From contig CM059586.1 of NCBI GenBank assembly GCA_030407085.1, forward strand, positions 18,990,001-19,054,000: a stretch of 64,000 nt of DNA, written 5' to 3'. A program made the position numbers and the translations under genes. How positions within the stretch are numbered: position 1 is the stretch's first letter; every line of letters begins with the position of its first letter. This document shows, one piece after another, positions 13,437-23,811 of the stretch. The notes below the pieces were generated by a model. The model ran no database searches, was not told the origin of the DNA, and saw only the letters and a program-made list of their open reading frames with translations. Source of the DNA: Trichopria drosophilae (lineage: Eukaryota; Arthropoda; Insecta; Hymenoptera; Diapriidae).

Positions 13437-13537
13437 TAATCGCACGAGGTGAAAAAATATAATAAAGTTTATTTAAGTGCAAGATAAAAAATAAGACAGC
13501 CTCCGTGCGTAGACGTCTTTGTCGGAAAATCGAAACG
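13404..13537 (+). other. Candidate untranslated first exon ending in a GTAAGA donor
   Basis: From the initiator at 13404 to 13537 there is no ATG in any frame. The stretch ends ACG|GTAAGACC, a good 5' splice site (GT at 13538-13539). The combination of TATA, initiator, 134-nt ATG-free exon and donor is what a 5'-UTR exon of an insect gene with a long first intron looks like. No acceptor or coding exon that could follow was identified in the window, so the gene is unknown. Chance occurrence of the donor cannot be excluded. Confidence 0.3.
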
Positions 13538-14439
13538 GTAAGACCACTACGTGTGTTACCGGTGGCCTGATCGTTACGAATTCCGATCAGGAAAATTAAA
13601 GATGCGATAAGAAAATGATTCTCCTAAGGTGTGATGCATTCAAAAGTAATCGATCGATGATAACAGTGGCCTGTTTATGTATAATTTCAATGTATTGAAT
13701 AAAGATTGAAACGTTCAATTAATGCTGAAAAAACTATCCTGAGTATTATTATCACTCGACGTGTGCTTGACTGATCTTGCATACTGATATACGATAATAA
13801 AAACATATGAAAAAACTATTGTTAGATTCGAAACATGATTATGTATATTCAACTCTTGCGTAAGTGCGTGCAACAGTATTGTACCATTATATTTTTAAAT
13901 ATTTTAATTACACGTTTAAATTGAGACTAAAATAAGACACGTGTGAAGTGTTCTGGTGTTGTTTACTATCCAACGATCCATAAGTAAGAGGCAATTTAAC
14001 AGGAACACAACAAATTTTTGTTGGGAGTTAACTTGAATCCGAGAGAGTAGATCCTGTGGATTTTTGGCCCTTTACGTCAGGATTTTATCCCTTTATAAGG
14101 ACCAAATATACATAAAGTTATTTGTCAATACTTTTCAGTAGTATTAAACAGTGAAACAAATTTAGAATTAAAATCCTGTTCTTTCGAATGGTGTATCAAA
14201 AAATGCCGCAAATTTAAAAGTAAAAAAATTTCTAGCATTTATTTAACACAAATCAGGAATTTTTGTTGTCACTTATCGTGATTTTTGTTCACTTCCCACA
14301 TTAAAATACCGCAGATATTTGTAAATATAGCGTCAAAAATGTTTGGACTAGAAGATAGAACTATTGTACAAAATTAAATTGAGAAATGACAGCTCAAAAT
14401 TGCCTACTAAAGTTGTATTCAATCGATTAAACCGCATGA
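13538..14439. other. AT-rich stretch with short palindromes
   Basis: CCTGATCG and CGATCAGG flank a 10-bp loop at 13566-13591. CAACAAATTTTTGTTG (14008-14023) is a near-perfect palindrome resembling 55466-55481. No gene was recognised. Confidence 0.45.
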
Positions 14440-14560
14440 AATCACTTCAAACTTGGTACCCGGCGATGTTTGGAGTCGTTGAGTCCAAGTTTGATGTTAA
14501 TTTTCCAAAATTGAAAATGGCCGATCCACGATCTAGAATCGATGGGCCCAAAAACCACCA
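14440..14560 (+). repeat. Dispersed 'ADHES/KMADPIW' repeat, diverged copy
   Basis: The plus strand translates in part as VVESKFDVNFPKLKMADP, echoing the reading VADHESVLRFSRFKMVDPIW at 46820-46880. The nucleotide hallmarks are GTCGTTGAGTCC in place of GTCGCTGATCACGAATCC, and AAAATGGCCGATCCA. It is an old copy of a family found about ten times in this window. The frame 14364-14588 is explained by this repeat. Confidence 0.5.
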
Positions 14561-14756
14561 AATATTACGTAATATTACATTGAATTAATCAATTTTACTA
14601 AACTTTCAATGCAGATTATTTTCGTAATACAAAAGTACAAATCGTGAAGAAAAATTTAAAATAACTATTGAAATAAAAAATTATACATGTGCCTGTTCAA
14701 ATTAAAAAATGAATGGTACTAATATTACATTTAAATATAATCATTTAGTACATGTG

Positions 14757-14942
14757 CCCAGAAAAAAATAAGTAGTTACGGTAACTAACCTTAAGTCGTA
14801 AGATGTGGCATACTAAATTTCTTGACGTCGATACTACTACTTAACTGGCTGGTCTGACTATTTCAATAGTAAAACCAACTACAAAAAGTAACTTTCCTCT
14901 TACTGCTTAAATAGGAATAGTAACTACTTTTTTTTCGTGTGC
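14757..14942. mobile_element. Possible small MITE
   Basis: GCCCAGAAAAAAATAAGTAG (14757-14776, continuing TTAC) and, on the minus strand from 14942, GCACACGAAAAAAAAGTAGT form imperfect terminal inverted repeats of about 24 bp around a 186-bp body. The body is not palindromic. No clear target duplication is visible. Confidence 0.35.
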
Positions 14943-15365
14943 TTAAAAGTATTTTGTACGAAATGTTGCAAAGCTTAAGATATTTATTATTTTATCGAGC
15001 ATCAATATGGCAGAGATATGAAAAATATCAATATAGCATGCTATAAATCTTTGAAGTGTTGAGAAATTATACACAGATAACAATTTTAATAAAAATAAAT
15101 ATTCAAACCGAATATTACTTTGTACCATTTTGAATTTTTTTATTGAAAGTCGCTCTTTCTTGAAGGTTATCGGTTTGGTTGTGGGATTTATCACTTTCAG
15201 AGAAATTTGAACACTATTTATCTCTTATAAATATTAATAAATTGATAAAAAAACTTGTTTAAACAGTTTATTTCACAAATTATGGCTTTTTCGTTCCCAA
15301 TTTTATAGATGGAAACTTGAGCATTACAAAATGTCTGCTGCATACTATTCTTCCCAAATTTAGTA

Positions 15366-15621
15366 CAGTAGAGTCTAGGTATATTTACCTACTCGGTTCC
15401 TCGCTTTCCCCTCCCGTCTCGTTATATTTGCCAAAAGAAGGGGAATGCCGCTTCTCCCACTCCCCTCAGTCGCATTACGTTCGTGACGTCACAACAGGCC
15501 CTTCCTGAGGCCCACAAGGTGGGGGACAAAAGAGCGGTGACAGCAAATATAACAAGAGCGAACCGGGCAAATATGCTGGGACATAAATATAGCGAGATGC
15601 AAATATACCGGAACTCTACTG
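15366..15621. mobile_element. pogo/Tigger-like MITE with TA target duplication
   Basis: Terminal inverted repeats of about 24 bp start CAGTAGAGTCTAGGTATAT on the left and CAGTAGAGTTCCGGTATAT on the right (minus strand), with TA at 15364-15365 and 15622-15623. CAG-starting termini with TA duplication are typical of pogo-group Tc1/mariner MITEs. The subterminal word TATATTTGC recurs several times inside both ends, and the body is much less AT-rich than the flanks. Open frames across it on both strands are not conserved coding. It sits 37 bp upstream of a different dispersed repeat. Confidence 0.75.
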
Positions 15622-15658
15622 TATATAGGTGTAACATACAAACTTTAAAACATATGTA

Positions 15659-15985
15659 CAGGGTGTCCCACAACTCGAGGGTATTGAAGGTACGTATTCG
15701 ACATGAAATTTCAAGCAAAAAGTCCTTTACTAAAATTGGATCGGAATTTGAAGTCTAGAAAAAAAGTACGCTTTTTGCAATAACTTTTCTCTGTTATAGT
15801 GGGAAAATGTATAATTCAGTGGTTTTTCACATCTAACACATTTTCATTAATCTATAGTGAAATTTCATCTGAAGAATGTTATAGAGCTTTAAAAAATCTA
15901 AAATAACCCCGTACTAGATTCGATTGAAGCTCGGGGTATTTTGAGTAAAAGGCGATTTTTAGATTTTGTTGGCATGCCGGTATAT
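15659..15985 (+). repeat. Dispersed 'ACAGGGTGTCCCACAA' repeat, copy 1
   Basis: It begins ACAGGGTGTCCCACAACTCG and continues with words shared by copies at 28812, 35620 and 40400: ATTTCAAGCAAAAAGTCC, TTTACTAAAATT, and TTTTTGCAATAACT. A later part (TTTTTCACATCTAACACATT) matches TTTTCCCGTCTAACACGTTT at 29085. No open frame is conserved between copies. The superfamily is unknown to me. Confidence 0.6.
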
Positions 15986-16279
15986 AAATTTGATATTAAA
16001 AATTGATTTAAAAAATGAAATATCGTACATTTTACATATCTATCATATCTGAATACTCATAGCAAGCAAAAGGAAACCGGTCCTACAACAATTTTAAAAA
16101 CATGATCCCAAAAAACAAAATTTCTTTTTAAAAAGACTCAAGATAAATTAAACCGGCTAAATATTATGCAAGAAATGATGAGACATCCTCTCCACTGTAG
16201 TTAAAGAGAAAATAAAAATAAATAAAACTTAGTACTTTGAGAAAGTACATAATTTATGCATATACAGGAAATGAAGCGT
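15986..16279. other. AT-rich tail of repeat copy 1
   Basis: Words shared with the other copies fade out here. Nothing else was recognised. Confidence 0.4.
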
Positions 16280-16830
16280 ATAAATAATTGTCTGAATTCG
16301 AGCCATCGATTTACAACAGCAATTAATAAATCGATGGTCTCATCGGCTTAAGCAATTGATACCCTCGTAAACCGATAAAGCTGATAATTTTACGAAAGTA
16401 ATAATTAATATTTCATCGACAAATGAAAACAATTCGATTAACTATTTTTAATCCATATTTAGTGGAAGTTAACATACATTTTTCAATTTTTAAAGTCGAG
16501 GTTATCGAAAAACTTCCAGAGAATATTTTCATCAACTTGACACCCATTTTATTAAATTGTAGAATTTTCTCATCGATTCGGACCCGATTGAATCAATAAT
16601 TTACAGTCGAATTAACGAATGTTTACGTCGGTACACATCTTTTTTCGAGATCAACTCTGATGAAAAGTAAACAAATCAGAAGTGGAGTTGCGTTCACAGA
16701 CGCAACGGGCCTTCGATGATTCATTTTCGTAAAACACATGATTGCGGCGACGCACGTGTTGAGTCCAAGTGAAACTCAATACGATACCGGTTAAATTACG
16801 ACGTTTTTATCTTGTTTTTGTGATTTTTTA
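16280..16830. promoter_or_regulatory. Possible regulatory block with ATCGAT palindromes and an E-box
   Basis: The stretch is less AT-rich and is dense in short symmetrical motifs: CCATCGATTTA/TAAATCGATGG (16303-16337), GTTGCGT/ACGCAAC (16687-16706), a CACGTG E-box near 16756, and several ATCGAT/CGATTC words. No TATA-initiator-donor combination was found. It could be an enhancer or an old element. The call rests only on composition and motif density. Confidence 0.2.
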
Positions 16831-17774
16831 AAACTTATTGTGAACTGACGTTAATTTTATTTGTCATATAATGACCTCACAGACCGCTATAGCTCGAAAC
16901 TGATGCGATTACATAATTTGAACTAATATATATTATTTATTGACTTCATTGCTAAAGGTCACTGACTCAGTATCCATTGTTACGAATCGAAATTCTATTA
17001 TTTCCTTTTCCTCTTTAGGATAAGATTTTTGGTGGGAGAATCAATTAGTTTACTTGAAACTATATTGTAATCCGTGTTAATGCGCGAATATTCGATATTA
17101 GAGCATGAGTAATCACCTATTTATAGTATGAAGATACATTTTGATTTCTTTCCAATTGTCTATTAAAAAGTGATGGCTTTACGGAGCGTTTTTTATGCTT
17201 TGGCAATTATGTTGGCCATCTTCAAAAAATTCAGTAAAAAATTGATTTCTCTGACATTTATTTGTACCATGTATTTATTAATAGTGTTGTGAATTGGTGA
17301 TTGAAATTACAATATTCTATAAAATTATTCAGTTTTTCTAAGAATTGGTCTGAATAAACGACGTACATCACATACGACAATACATAATCCAAAACATCTC
17401 ATTCAAAGAATATGCATTAATATGAGTTTATCATTTTAAGGTTATATTTTTTGTTAAGATTGGTTTTTATAGATAAAATAAGTTTCATAAATGGATAAAA
17501 AATATATTTGAAAACGTTTCAGATTTTGATAGATTTTTGACAGCTTAAAAAAGAGATGAAACGACAAATCTTTTTGTCGGTTCGGTTAAATTTTTCTAAT
17601 TTAAATTCTGCTAATATTTCACTCACTAACACTATATAGAATTATGACTGAAAATTAAGTTAAAGTAATTAAATTTAATGAAAATAAACTTTTAAATACC
17701 TCGGCATGGTGTTATGGCGGAAACCTTCTAAAGAATCTATGGTATTTCAATAGCTAGGAAAAAAGTAGTTCGGA
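16831..17774. other. AT-rich stretch, nothing recognised
   Basis: No gene, repeat or palindrome that I can support. Confidence 0.55.
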
Positions 17775-17897
17775 ATGATCTCATACTGTGTTCTGCGAGA
17801 GATCAGATCGTGAAGTTATTTCCTAATGATATAAAGTTCAGAAAAGTCTCATAATATCACATAAACTGACCTCTTGCAGAACACATTATGAAATTAT
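17775..17897. repeat. Short foldback repeat
   Basis: TCATACTGTGTTCTGCGAGA (17781-17800, continuing GATCAGA) and, on the minus strand, TCATAATGTGTTCTGCAAGA (from 17890) are inverted arms of about 27 bp with few mismatches, around a 58-bp centre. It is likely a decayed MITE. No clear target duplication is present. Confidence 0.5.
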
Positions 17898-18849
17898 TTT
17901 AAATAATTTTTGTTATGCTATTTGGGATTTGGTGCATCGTCAATATCAAATACTGATCTATCCGTAAATAATTATTTATAATCATTTCGCAAGATCCAGA
18001 GATTTTTCTGGGTGTACTATACTGGCGATTACTAACACTCAGGTTTGTGTTAAAAAATGAAACTGAAAAATCCTTTAGAACTTTTAGTTAAATATTTATG
18101 TATGAGACAAGCTCTAAATAGTGGTTGTTTATAATTGTAGCGTAATTTGAAAGATAATGCAGTTCATATTACACTAGCTGGTACAGCAATAGCAAATAAG
18201 TACTATATACACCAAAAACCTGTTGACACGGTTTGAATTTTAACTTGATCGGGATCATGAAATTTAAAAAAAAAATGATCACCAATGGTGTGGACATTCA
18301 ACAAGCAGATATTATTTATCTTTGGACCTAAAGAAATAGCAGAAAAAGTATTGTGAAATCTTTACACCTACCCATATCATGAAGGATAAAGAATGGCATC
18401 GAACTCTCCTCAATAACTCTATATTTGACTCTTTTTTGTGGAGTCATCATTTTGCGAACGTAGTCACTCTTAATGAAATGAAATCATAAAATGATTGACT
18501 CGATGCAACTCAAATTTATCCCGGAATTACTCTTTTTATCGGTATTTGAATAGAGAGAATACATCGATGGAAATATCAAGAATTTCAATGCTTACACAGG
18601 AATATCGAACACGAGTTCTATGAATAAGTCTTTTTTTCACATATTTATACGTGTATATTCTCATACGCAAAACATAAACACACGCAACGTAAAAGAAAAT
18701 ATTAAGTATCGCTGGAAAGTCCATTTTTTTAAATACAAAATCAGAAAGTTACATTAAATCATTAATTGATTTGATTTAACTTAAAACCGTTCTTGGCCAA
18801 TTAATAATGTAGGCCTGGAAATGTTCCGTCAAGTCAATTACAAAAAAAA
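17898..18849. other. AT-rich stretch, nothing recognised
   Basis: A minus-strand frame at 18536-18724 is hydrophobic and AT-driven, with no support as a gene. Confidence 0.5.
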
Positions 18850-18930
18850 GTTTTGGTAATTCTTGTATATTTTTTGACGCCAAATCTGAATCTGACATCC
18901 AAAATGAACCATCATGACAGGAAATTCTGT
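18850..18930 (-). repeat. Dispersed repeat, inverted partner of 20036-20110
   Basis: On the minus strand this reads TTTCCTGTCATGATGG, CATTTTGGATGTCAGATTC, GATTTGGCGTC. The same order is seen on the plus strand at 20036-20110 (ATTCCTGAGGTGATGG, GTTTTGGATTTCAGATTC, GATTCTGCATC). A further fragment may lie near 63810. Confidence 0.5.
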
Positions 18931-20035
18931 AACATTAGGTTAAATCATTGACAAAAAACCGCAATTTTAAAAATTTATTTGGCTTGCCTTTTAATTTCCC
19001 GAAATGATAGCGTATCATACCATTCTTAAGCTTCAAATTTTGTCAATTCTTGTACTATATAAAAAAACAAGTTGTTTAGTTTTGAAATTTGTCCATTTAG
19101 TGAAAATTTGTAAATATACTAATACAAAGGCTGAGGTAGATGAGAAAATTGGAAATAACACAACAGTAACACAATTTTCAACGAAGGCTCATGTAATCAC
19201 TTCTTTCATATATTCCCAATTATTTCGAAAAAAATATTTAAACAAATTTTTTGTACAAACATTTGTGTTTTGTAAGTCAACTACTTTTTATATTTTTTTT
19301 TTAATTTGGTGTAAAAAATTACACTTAAAAAAATGAATATTTATTGAGTTTAAGTTCTAAGTTTTTCGTAAGCAAATGGCGTCGAAGTTAATTTCTATGT
19401 GAACTGAAAATGATCCAGCCATTGAAGACAATGACCGATGATGATCCATCCAGCAAATGTTAATGACATTGCAGTGTTTCAACCAAAAGGACTCTACAAT
19501 TCATCTACGTGTAGGGGTAAATTGGGAAAGATTAATTTACTCCAACAGAAACAATGCTACTTAGGAAATAATAGTCACTGACCATGTGCAGAGAGGCATT
19601 TATTATACAAGACAAAAACTATTGGGTGAATAAAGACATGGAAACAGACAGTGGCGTCATCTGTCAGCGAAACATTTAAACTGCGCATATAATAATTTTT
19701 TAAGTATAGATTTTACATCAAATTGATAAAAAAATGTAAATATTTGAATTACAAAACACAATTGTTTATACAAAAAATTATTTGAACAATTTTGTCGAAA
19801 TAATTTGCAATATAAGAAATTATTATATCTGCCTTTGTACTTATAAGTGTATATTTCTCTAAAAATCTAAAAACTTCAAAAATTTCTTAAATCGTATAAA
19901 AATTTGCAAAAATATGTTTTGAAACTTAAGAGTTGTACTGTATGATATCGATTGGGAAAATTCAAAATGAAATTTGTGTAAACCACCAAAAATTCATAGA
20001 AATGCATTTTTTTATCAATTTACCCTATTGTTACA
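18931..20035. other. AT-rich stretch, nothing recognised
   Basis: The 110-codon frame at 19004-19336 is AT-rich and hydrophobic with no motif. The segment 19380-19680 is less AT-rich, but no frame stays open long enough to call. Confidence 0.45.
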
Positions 20036-20110
20036 AAAATTCCTGAGGTGATGGGCCGTTTTGGATTTCAGATTCGGATTCTGCATCTCAAAATCTACAA
20101 AAATTCCCTC
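20036..20110 (+). repeat. Dispersed repeat, partner of 18850-18930
   Basis: Plus-strand copy of the repeat described at 18850. The pair is inverted about 1.1 kb apart. No coding content. Confidence 0.5.
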
Positions 20111-20579
20111 CCTTTTTTTTGTATTATATACAAAAAGTAATAAAAAATAAAGCTAAATCTTTTTTGCTTATGATATAACATTTCTACCTTCTATTGATAG
20201 TCAGAAAAATTGTCTAGTCAGTAACTAAATTTTGCAGTAAAAATGCCATTCATTCTTTATTATTTTTTAACATTTTTGTATGCTTTTGGTTTATACGGTC
20301 AGATAATGATAAATTAATTCGATCCTCTATTGAACCCTATGAATCGCAGACGCCACAAAAGGTTCTTTTTTTGCATTTTTAACGTCCGAGGGGTTTGTAA
20401 TGATCAATCTGGCGGTGCTTTTAGTCGTTTTATTGTTTTTAAAACAAATTTACCATAAAAAATATCATTTAGCAGGCCTAAATGGATTTGGAAGAAATTT
20501 GGCAATTACCGTATACTTTTAATTATTCTTTGGTATATGTTTAAGCTTACTGATTATGCATCTACCATTAGTTTTTTTC

Positions 20580-20665
20580 AATTGAAAATGGCGGATCCAA
20601 TATGGCAGACAATATTTGGAAAAATCCCAGAATACTTAAAATAGTGCTCGGGAGCTTGTACGAAT
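20580..20665 (+). repeat. Dispersed 'ADHES/KMADPIW' repeat, partial copy
   Basis: It contains AAAATGGCGGATCCAATATG followed by GCAGA, and a downstream AGTGCTCGGGAGC. This is the half of the family unit that encodes KMADPIW in one frame. Confidence 0.55.
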
Positions 20666-21515
20666 CAATGCCGGTTTTTCAGCAAAATAAATTGTATTTC
20701 AACGAATTGTTGCAGCTATTATAGTTATAAAATAAATTAGAATGTTTGACAATATTTATTATTTTTCCGAATTTTGGAATACGTATAATATCGGTTACAA
20801 TAATGTACTCGATACAATACATTTCTTTTCGTCTGCTATCAGCCTTTATAAAAAACCCACAAATAAATGATTTCTTCAAAATTTGTATTTACCATATTTG
20901 GTCATTAGAAACTGGGAATTTTCACTAAGGTTTGCTAAATTTTTAAAATTATTATTGTTTATATTGAATCTATCATTTCCAAATTCTGAAAGCTGATAAC
21001 AGTTTTATAATCAGTGATCCCAAAAACCCAGGAGACCTGCATCGAATGTTTTGCTCAGTTTTATAGTAAAAAACGACTTTTTAAGTAAAAATCGAATCAT
21101 TGTCTTTTACTTTCACCATTTTGAACAAAAATACATAGTTTTTAAAAACCTTCAATTAAACATGAGTTCTCAATATTAATAAATTGAATCTACCGATATT
21201 TTTTGTTTCAGATGATCATGTTCTCTACAATGTTGCTTAACGCAAAACGTAAAAATATAAATACAACTCATTTCACACTTGTAACTCAAGTATGCAATGT
21301 TTTTCTGTTAAACAAAATTACAGAAATGTGTTTAATTATTTTAGGATGATCTAATGATCGTTTGAAACAGTTCTGCATATTTCTTAATAAAAATGAATAA
21401 AAAGGACATACTATTTCGCTACAAGTGGAGTTAACCCCTTAAATTATTTATTACAAAAATAAGATGGATTCTTAAACACTGAAACATTATGATTACGGAC
21501 TCTTTTGAATTTCTT
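20666..21515. other. AT-rich stretch, nothing recognised
   Basis: The overlapping opposite-strand frames at 20679-20928 shadow each other and have no family resemblance. Confidence 0.5.
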
Positions 21516-21680
21516 AAAGTGAAAATTCACTATTAATAAAGTAAAAATTGAATTATAGTGAACGAGTGAATTATCACTCTTTAATAGTGGATTACCATTT
21601 CATACGAAGTGAGTTTTCAATTCATAAATAGTGAGATTGAGAGTGAGAAATCTCTATTTCCCTAGAGTGGCCAATTGTTC
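21516..21680. repeat. Degenerate palindromic element related to the 12.8-kb MITE
   Basis: The stretch is rich in CACT/AGTG words (TTAAAGTGAAAATTCACT, TAATAGTGGATTACC, GTGAGATTGAGAGTGAG) in the style of the MITE at 12831-13035, with a weak overall dyad. Ends and target duplication could not be set. Confidence 0.35.
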
Positions 21681-23229
21681 CCTCAATAAATAAAAATTCT
21701 CACAAGAAAGAGAACATGAAAATATTTTAGCAATAGTTTAGTATATTTTTCTATATTACTCATCCTAACTATAAATAGACATTTACTGAAATATGATGAA
21801 ATATTGAAATAAGTGCATGCATGTATCAAGAATCCTGATCAGAATCGCAAAATTTTCTTTCCAATTTATCTCAATAAATTGTCGCGAAGACTTCTGAAAT
21901 ATAATGCTACTAAGAAAACGGGAATTAATCCTTGAAAGAAAATTTTTCAGCTCATCAAATTGCATAAAATACTAAAATCGACTTTTCACAATGTTTCTGA
22001 TCTGTTGCAGAGAATGACGAAACAGAGTAATTAGAAAAAATTCAAATATACTAAGAATTTATTCAACGGTCATTTTAAATATAGGGAATAACACTTTCGT
22101 AGTAAGGACTGATAATAAATAAATTAATAATCTGGTAGAACAATTAAACCTGTAATTCACTCTTATCTGCAGTTAAAAAAAAACGACCCAATTTCTCGTA
22201 TATTCAAGGTCTAAATTTCGCTTAAGTTGATTAATAATTTCAATATCTTTTCCATTTTCAAATTTCGAAGAAATCCACTGTTAATTGGGTAATTGAAAAA
22301 TTTACAACTTTTTGATTAGCATGTACCTCTAGTGACACTGAGATTTTTTTGGGAATATTTTTAAAATAAAAATTTCTGTACTTTTTTATCAGTTGCATAT
22401 TGTCATCACTAATACTAAAATGATTATACTAGTCTAATAAGTCCAATGGTAGTAAAACTAAGATATGGAGATTATTTCCTTTTTTAAACTGAGAAATTGT
22501 CATTTTTGTTGAATGAAAATTAATTCAAAATTACACGTTGCTGACATGAAAGTAAATTTGGCTGCCATAGGCTATTTACAGCAAATATGTCGTAATTATT
22601 TTAAGTAAAAATAGATTCATTGATTTTTGCGATACGAAACTCACCATTGGATCTCTATAATATAATAAACAAAAATTAAGAATTTAAAACGAATATAATT
22701 GTCCGACTGTCTTTTATTTCGATAAAAATGTTGTGAATTGTTATTCATTATATTATCGTGGGTCGAAAAGAATAGCTTTACTCAAATTATTTCGTTGATA
22801 TACGATAAGTCACATACAATACTGAGGTATTCGATGAATCAGAAATAATTGTTTTTTTCTTATCAGTATTTTGTACTTTCCGGCAATCCTACATTTTTAT
22901 CATCAAAAATGTTAGGCCTATCTTATTTACAAAATGAAAGACCTTTTCGTACTAGTGCTAATTCAAGAAAATATCGTGATTGCTGAACTTTTTCTATTAA
23001 TGATATCTTAATCATCTCTAAACTCGAAATTTCTAGTTTTTTCCAGATAATTTTCAGAATTAACCCAACGATTTTCAGATTGCAAATTAAGAATAGCAGC
23101 TGCTTCTTAAACTTTTTAAAATTTTTTTTAGTTATTTCATTAAAATACATAAAACGGTATAATAATAGTAACAATTTTCCGAAATTGGTTCTATGTCGAG
23201 AATCTACTGTTGAAAGTATCAAATGCGCT
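21681..23229. other. AT-rich stretch, nothing recognised
   Basis: A 99-codon minus-strand frame (22923-23222) is lysine- and leucine-rich because of the AT-rich composition. I do not accept it as a gene. Confidence 0.5.
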
Positions 23230-23729
23230 TCTTTACACGCGTTCTGATTAAGAGAATAAAAGTCGATTTTTGAAATGAAAAACTGACATGCGTCTTATTT
23301 CACGCATTAAAATCGGTGTCGTATTTACACAAAGAAAAATCCGTTATCACATTGCCTTATCTCTTATCGTTTTACACTATCGTATAAATTCAAGGCTGCA
23401 CACGAGTGCAATACACTGAATAGAAAAAGTCACTAGGTGGTTGGTAAAATAAGCGATTTGAGCACATATTCTGGACTAAGAATAATTCTTAAATTCTACA
23501 TGCATCGTCGATGATGACACAGTAGTTTTCCTAATTGATTAATTTTCTCACATCACCACACTCTCAAAATTAACGAGTCACGTGGTCCACGGTTGTAAAA
23601 AAATAACTATGAGGCCACCAGAGTTTTCGGAGTCACTCAAGATTGGTCAGTTGCACTTTGATCGGAACCGTTGATATTCCTGATTGGTTTATCACCACAC
23701 TATGAATGGAACTTGAAAATTACACTTAC

Positions 23730-23780
23730 CGAGTGCGATGTGCCAAGACTCGGAAAAGTCGCCCGGTTCGGGACTAACAA
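23730..23780 (-). other. Candidate short untranslated first exon ending in GTAAGT
   Basis: Downstream of the candidate promoter the minus strand reaches CTCG|GTAAGTG, a consensus-quality donor (GT at 23729-23728), after about 45-50 nt with no in-frame coding signal. If real, this is the first exon of a gene running towards lower coordinates, with its remaining exons not recognised in the window. The plus-strand 116-codon frame at 23671-24021 overlaps it but lacks a recognisable domain. Confidence 0.28.
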
Positions 23781-23811
23781 AAGTCGCTCGTCAAAGCACA
23801 ATGCTTATATA
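23775..23811 (-). promoter_or_regulatory. Candidate minus-strand core promoter
   Basis: On the minus strand, TATATAAG (23811-23804) lies 36 bp upstream of an initiator-like TTAGTC with A at 23775. The surrounding 23.23-24.02 kb is less AT-rich than the flanks. The TATA-initiator spacing is slightly long, so transcription may start a few bases earlier. Confidence 0.3.
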
